A stretch of DNA of 64,000 bases from Methylocystis iwaonis. GTDB lineage: Bacteria; Pseudomonadota; Alphaproteobacteria; Rhizobiales; Beijerinckiaceae. The DNA lies in NCBI RefSeq assembly GCF_027925385.1, contig NZ_AP027142.1, positions 3,434,501 to 3,498,500 of the forward strand. Direction: 5' to 3'. Every line of letters begins with the position of its first letter. Within the stretch, counting starts at the first letter, position 1. Under the pieces are notes generated by a model that saw only the letters and a list, made by a program, of their open reading frames with translations, made no database searches and was not told the DNA's origin. The position numbers and the translations under genes were made by a program. Positions 62,001-64,000 of the stretch are shown piece after piece.

Positions 62001-62156
62001 ACTGTCGATTGGGCGAAACGAGAAAGCGCACGCGCCAATATGCGCGTGTTGGTGAAGCGCATCCTGAAAAAATACGGCTATCCGCCGGACCTTGCGGAAG
62101 AAGCCGTTCAAACCGTGCTGGCCCAGGCCGAGGCGCTTCTGCAGGAAATCGCTTGA
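59010..62156 (+). CDS. hsdR: Type I restriction endonuclease subunit
   Basis: 1048 residues. The N-terminal PD-(D/E)xK nuclease has Asp147 (RRADVVLF) and Glu161-x-Lys163 (VLEFKNP). The SF2 motor follows: HTQGSGKS (302-309), DEAH (409-412), [17 protein letters not shown] and [10 protein letters not shown]-terminal helical domain links it to the HsdM-HsdS core. It translocates DNA and cuts at random sites when unmodified targets are met. Intact, but without a whole HsdS it should be idle. Confidence 0.96.
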   Translation: MADFRFGFSEDHVEHAGIETLKSLGWAYFHGGDISPDGAAPQRASFKDAILVKRFEACVADINPTIPEEARAEAIRRVLNDETLVLVEENRRLHRLITEGVDVQYKDAGRVLSAKVWLVDFSNPAANDWLVVNQFTMIERRRNRRADVVLFVNGLPLAVLEFKNPGDENATISAAIRQIETYKAEIPSLFRANAALVVSDGIRARIGSLTADEERYMPWRTVNGADYAPPGAPELDTLLRGVFDHANFLKLIRDFTVFGDKGEGPFKIIAGYHQFHGAQKAISEAIAASQPDGDRKIGIIWHTQGSGKSYLMAFFAGLAVRASELANPTLVVLTDRNDLDDQLFATFSLCRDLIRQTPEQATSRDDLKRLLERSAGGVIFTTLQKFSPAPGEEDFPLLTDRRNVIVVADEAHRSQYGFDAKLDTKTGKRRYGYAHYLRQALPNASFIGFTGTPVEGDDRNTPAIFGDYIDIYDISRAVEDRATVPIYYESRVARIELNEDEKPKIDAEIEEMLEDETLTEAEKFKAKWSTVEALVGSDKRIKQIAADLVTHLEARLEALQGKAMAVCMSRRICVKLYDEIVTLRPDWHSDDDAEGAIKIVMTGAASDPAPWQQHIGGKRRRDALAKRARNPDDPLKLVLVRDMWLTGFDAPCMNTMYIDKPMRGHGLMQAIARVNRVFRDKEGGLVVDYIGIAQNLRKALADYSDSDRDKTGIDEEAAIAKMRECFERVKAVYHGFDYATGMAGPPQQRLATLAGAIDWVLKWQEGEAAKKASDEEKKRAHRAYQDLVLELTKAYSLASASDEAAAIRDEVGFFQTVRAAIAKSTLKGGIGKAERALAVQQLIDRAIASSEVVDILKAAGVTSPDISILSDEFLAEIQGMKRKNLALEALKKLLNGEIRSRSKSNLVEARKFSTRLEEAVARYHTNAISALELINELIALAKDMQSARARGEELGLSPEEVAFYEALAENESAVKAMGDEKLRVIAHELLENLRKNVTVDWAKRESARANMRVLVKRILKKYGYPPDLAEEAVQTVLAQAEALLQEIA

Positions 62157-62270
62157 TGGAAATCCGCCGCAGGCGGTGGGGTTAAAGTTCAGGGCCTCGG
62201 AGGGTCATATCGATCGGGCTCCCTTTCACGCGGAAATTTTTTCTGTCCGCGAAAGATAATCATTCACCGA

Positions 62271-63271
62271 TCACGCTCGCAACGGGATGACAACCCCGCC
62301 ACGGCGCATCTCCTCGCACCTTTCCGCCCACCAAGCCATCATGCGGACGCGCTCGTCCCAAAAATCCGCGCGGGCATAGGCGCGCCGAACCGAGTCATTG
62401 TCGACGTGAGCCAATTGGCGTTCGATGGCGTCGGCATTCCACAATCCCGATTCGTTCAGAATTGACGAAGCCGCAGACCGGAAACCGTGCCCCGTTATTT
62501 CCTCCTTGCCGAATCCGAGGCGACGCAATGCGGCGTTGATTGTGTTCTCGCTCATGCAGCGGTTCGCCGAGCGAACGGAAGGGAAAAGGAATTTGCCGTC
62601 ACCGGTGATTGCGTGAAGTTCTCGCAACAGGGCGACGGCTTGGGGCGCGAGGGGAACCCGATGTGCGCTTCATTTTCATCTTTTCCGCCGGTATTGCCCA
62701 GACTGCGGCTTCCAGGTCGAATTCCGACCATCCGGCCGCGCGTAGTTCGCCAGGGCGGACGAAAGTCAGCGAAAGCAGGTCCAGCGCGATCCTGGTTTCA
62801 GGCGCGCCTTCGTAATCCCAAATGGCGCGCAGCAAGCCTCCGAATGCCTTTGGCTCGATTATTGCCGCCCGATGGCGCACCACCGGCGCGATGATAGCTC
62901 CTCTAAGCGCTCCAGTCGGATCGGTGTCGGCGCGGCCAGTGGCGACGGCGTAACGAAAAACCTGCCCGATGGTCGCACGTAACCGGCGCGCAGTCTCATG
63001 GCGGCCCCGCGCTTCGACGGCACGCAGGACCCGGAGAACTTCTGGGGCGCTGATTTCGGAAATCGGGCGCGCCCCAATATCGGACTTGGCGAGGCTCAAC
63101 AGCCATTTGATCTTGGAGAGCGTCCGGTCGGCATTTTCCTCGCGGCGCTTCTTGTCTCCAGCGCTTCGCCCCGTCCGGTGTGATCCAAAGCTGGAGGCCT
63201 CCGCCGTCCGAAAGCTTCCTGAGTCGGTCGCTGGGCTTGGCGTTGCGGATTTCAAGATCGTTGAGCGGCAT
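62271..63271 (-). pseudogene. P4-type integrase, right decayed copy beside tRNA-Thr
   Basis: The start MPLNDLEIRNAKPSDRLRKLSDGGGLQLWITPDGAKRWR is normal, but about 210 bases are missing right after it (the LAYRFAGAEKNLAIGVYP segment of the other copy), shifting the frame to DKKRREENADRTLSKIK. The catalytic Arg is kept (LTFVRPGELRAAGWSEFDLEAAVW), then another frameshift near 62675 precedes the C-terminal part (ENTINAALRRLGFGKEEITGHGFRSAASS, with His and Arg). Different lesions from the left copy, so they decayed independently. Confidence 0.9.
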
Positions 63272-63431
63272 GTTGGTATCGCCCTGAAAGCGGGGAATAT
63301 GCCAACAACGATACCAACGAATTTGTTGGACACAACCGGACGACAAAGGACGCCCTCAGACTACGAATTTGCCTGAAGGCTTTGTTTTTCAGCGATTTTT
63401 AGACGGATTTGGACGTTCTCGGAGGTAGATA
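63272..63431. other. Integrase upstream region, probable attachment side of the island
   Basis: The stretch up to about 63400 repeats 52660-52785 closely (TTTGTTGGACACAACCGGACG, CTCAGAC..., GCCTGAAGGC, TTTTTCAG). The last 30 bases next to the tRNA 3' end are unique here. The empty-site sequence cannot be told from this window alone. Confidence 0.6.
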
Positions 63432-63507
63432 TGGTGCCGCAAGAGGGATTCGAACCCCCGACCCCATCATTACGAATGATGTGCTCTACCAGCTGAGCTA
63501 TTGCGGC
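63432..63507 (-). tRNA. tRNA-Thr (anticodon CGT)
   Basis: 76 bases including an encoded CCA. The acceptor stem GCCGCAA/TTGCGGC, D-arm AGCTCAGCTGGTAGAGC, anticodon stem CATCA/TGATG with loop TTCGTAA (anticodon CGT, Thr codon ACG) and T-arm GGGGGTTCGAATCCC are all standard. Its 3' end faces the decayed integrase, the usual arrangement for an island integrated at a tRNA. Confidence 0.97.
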
Positions 63508-63613
63508 ATGCGCGGCTCTGGGCGCGCGGGTTTCTCTTATCGGCGTGCGGCTGGTTTTTCAAGCGTCTTGGTTGCAAGATTTTGTGAGTCGCGCCTTCCG
63601 CCCGGTCGAGCCG

Positions 63614-63955
63614 TCAACGCTTGGCCGCCTTGGACTCGCTCGGCAGTTCCGCAAGCGCCTGCTGACGCAGCTTCTCGATCTCGAGCCGGGTTTTCTTGGC
63701 TTCGGCGCGCGCAACTTTGGCGGCGCGGCGCACCGGCAGATGGCCGAGCCAGGAGGAGACGCCGCCGGCGAGCACGCCGAGCGCCATCGCGGCCAGGACG
63801 ACCAGATACATCGGCGCTTCGACAGAAGGCGCGTCGGCCGGATTGGCCGCGAAAGGATCGAGCCCGATCTTCACCATCGCGCGATTGGCCATGGAAAAGA
63901 ACAGGATGATCAACGCCAGCGGAACGAAGACGAGGACTCGCAGAATGGATTTCAT
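63614..63955 (-). CDS. LapA-domain (DUF1049) membrane protein
   Basis: 113 residues: a first membrane segment (ILRVLVFVPLALIILFFSMANR), a short periplasmic loop, a second membrane segment (PMYLVVLAAMALGVLAGGVSSWL) and a helical, basic cytoplasmic tail (LEIEKLRQQALAELP). This is the LPS-assembly protein A domain architecture. It likely belongs to the core chromosome beyond the island; the neighbour upstream is outside the window. Confidence 0.85.
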   Translation of the reverse strand: MKSILRVLVFVPLALIILFFSMANRAMVKIGLDPFAANPADAPSVEAPMYLVVLAAMALGVLAGGVSSWLGHLPVRRAAKVARAEAKKTRLEIEKLRQQALAELPSESKAAKR

Positions 63956-64000
63956 TGCCTCTCCCTAACGTCGACCGCGCGCCGGCTTGTTGGCAGCGCA

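Noticed and set aside
63409..63909. 166-codon plus-strand frame over the tRNA
   Set aside because: It runs through the tRNA gene and opposite the LapA-domain gene; Arg/Ala/Pro-rich shadow.

Overview
The window looks like a chromosomal stretch of a GC-rich alphaproteobacterium of the Hyphomicrobiales. The signs are a circularly permuted two-piece tmRNA, an alpha-type SspB gene group, sucD-sucA-sucB, a class I PHA synthase, and Omp25-like and DUF1150 proteins. A type II methanotroph of the Methylocystis/Methylosinus kind would fit, but no methane-oxidation gene is present, so genus is a guess.

Layout. 0-6 kb: a truncated PIN toxin, secG, pyrG, then a scarred stretch holding an intact IS481-family element inside a REP-like hairpin, a MazEF pair, a decayed second copy of the pyrG 3' end and a DUF433/DUF5615 pair. 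6-22 kb is mostly housekeeping: sspB-DUF4169-RHH, tmRNA, sucD, sucA, sucB, a Rieske protein, PBP1A, ParDE, dnaN, an OmpA-like protein and glycogen phosphorylase. 22-31 kb: bactofilin, then two divergent groups for carbon storage and energy metabolism (PhaC-like, prs-like, phaC on one side; a kinase-like protein, a phosphoribosyltransferase and PEP synthase on the other). 31-44 kb: a Gly/Tyr/His-rich secreted protein, a DUF1217 protein, an ACP-AMP ligase-acyltransferase fusion, an HPF-cold-shock fusion, two GH1-type glycosidases, a SoxR-controlled SDR, a sterol-desaturase-like enzyme, a creatininase, a cytochrome c and a porin.

From about 44.7 kb to 63.4 kb the chromosome is accessory DNA: broken IS3, IS5 and IS630 elements, an AT-richer FkbM-like gene, an hsdS scrap, a truncated zinc-ribbon gene, a frameshifted GIY-YIG nuclease gene, two decayed copies of one P4-type integrase as direct repeats, and between them a tyrosine recombinase and a type I restriction operon (hsdM, hsdS, SIR2-like gene, hsdR). 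The right-hand integrase copy abuts the 3' end of tRNA-Thr(CGT), the likely integration site. A LapA-domain gene follows.

The most interesting unit is hsdM-hsdS-SIR2-hsdR. The SIR2-like gene is packed between hsdS and hsdR with overlapping ends, the place where PrrC anticodon nuclease sits in EcoprrI. It suggests a restriction complex paired with an NAD-consuming guard. In this strain an 863-bp IS5-family element has split hsdS, leaving a perfect CTAG duplication from which the original frame can be rebuilt.
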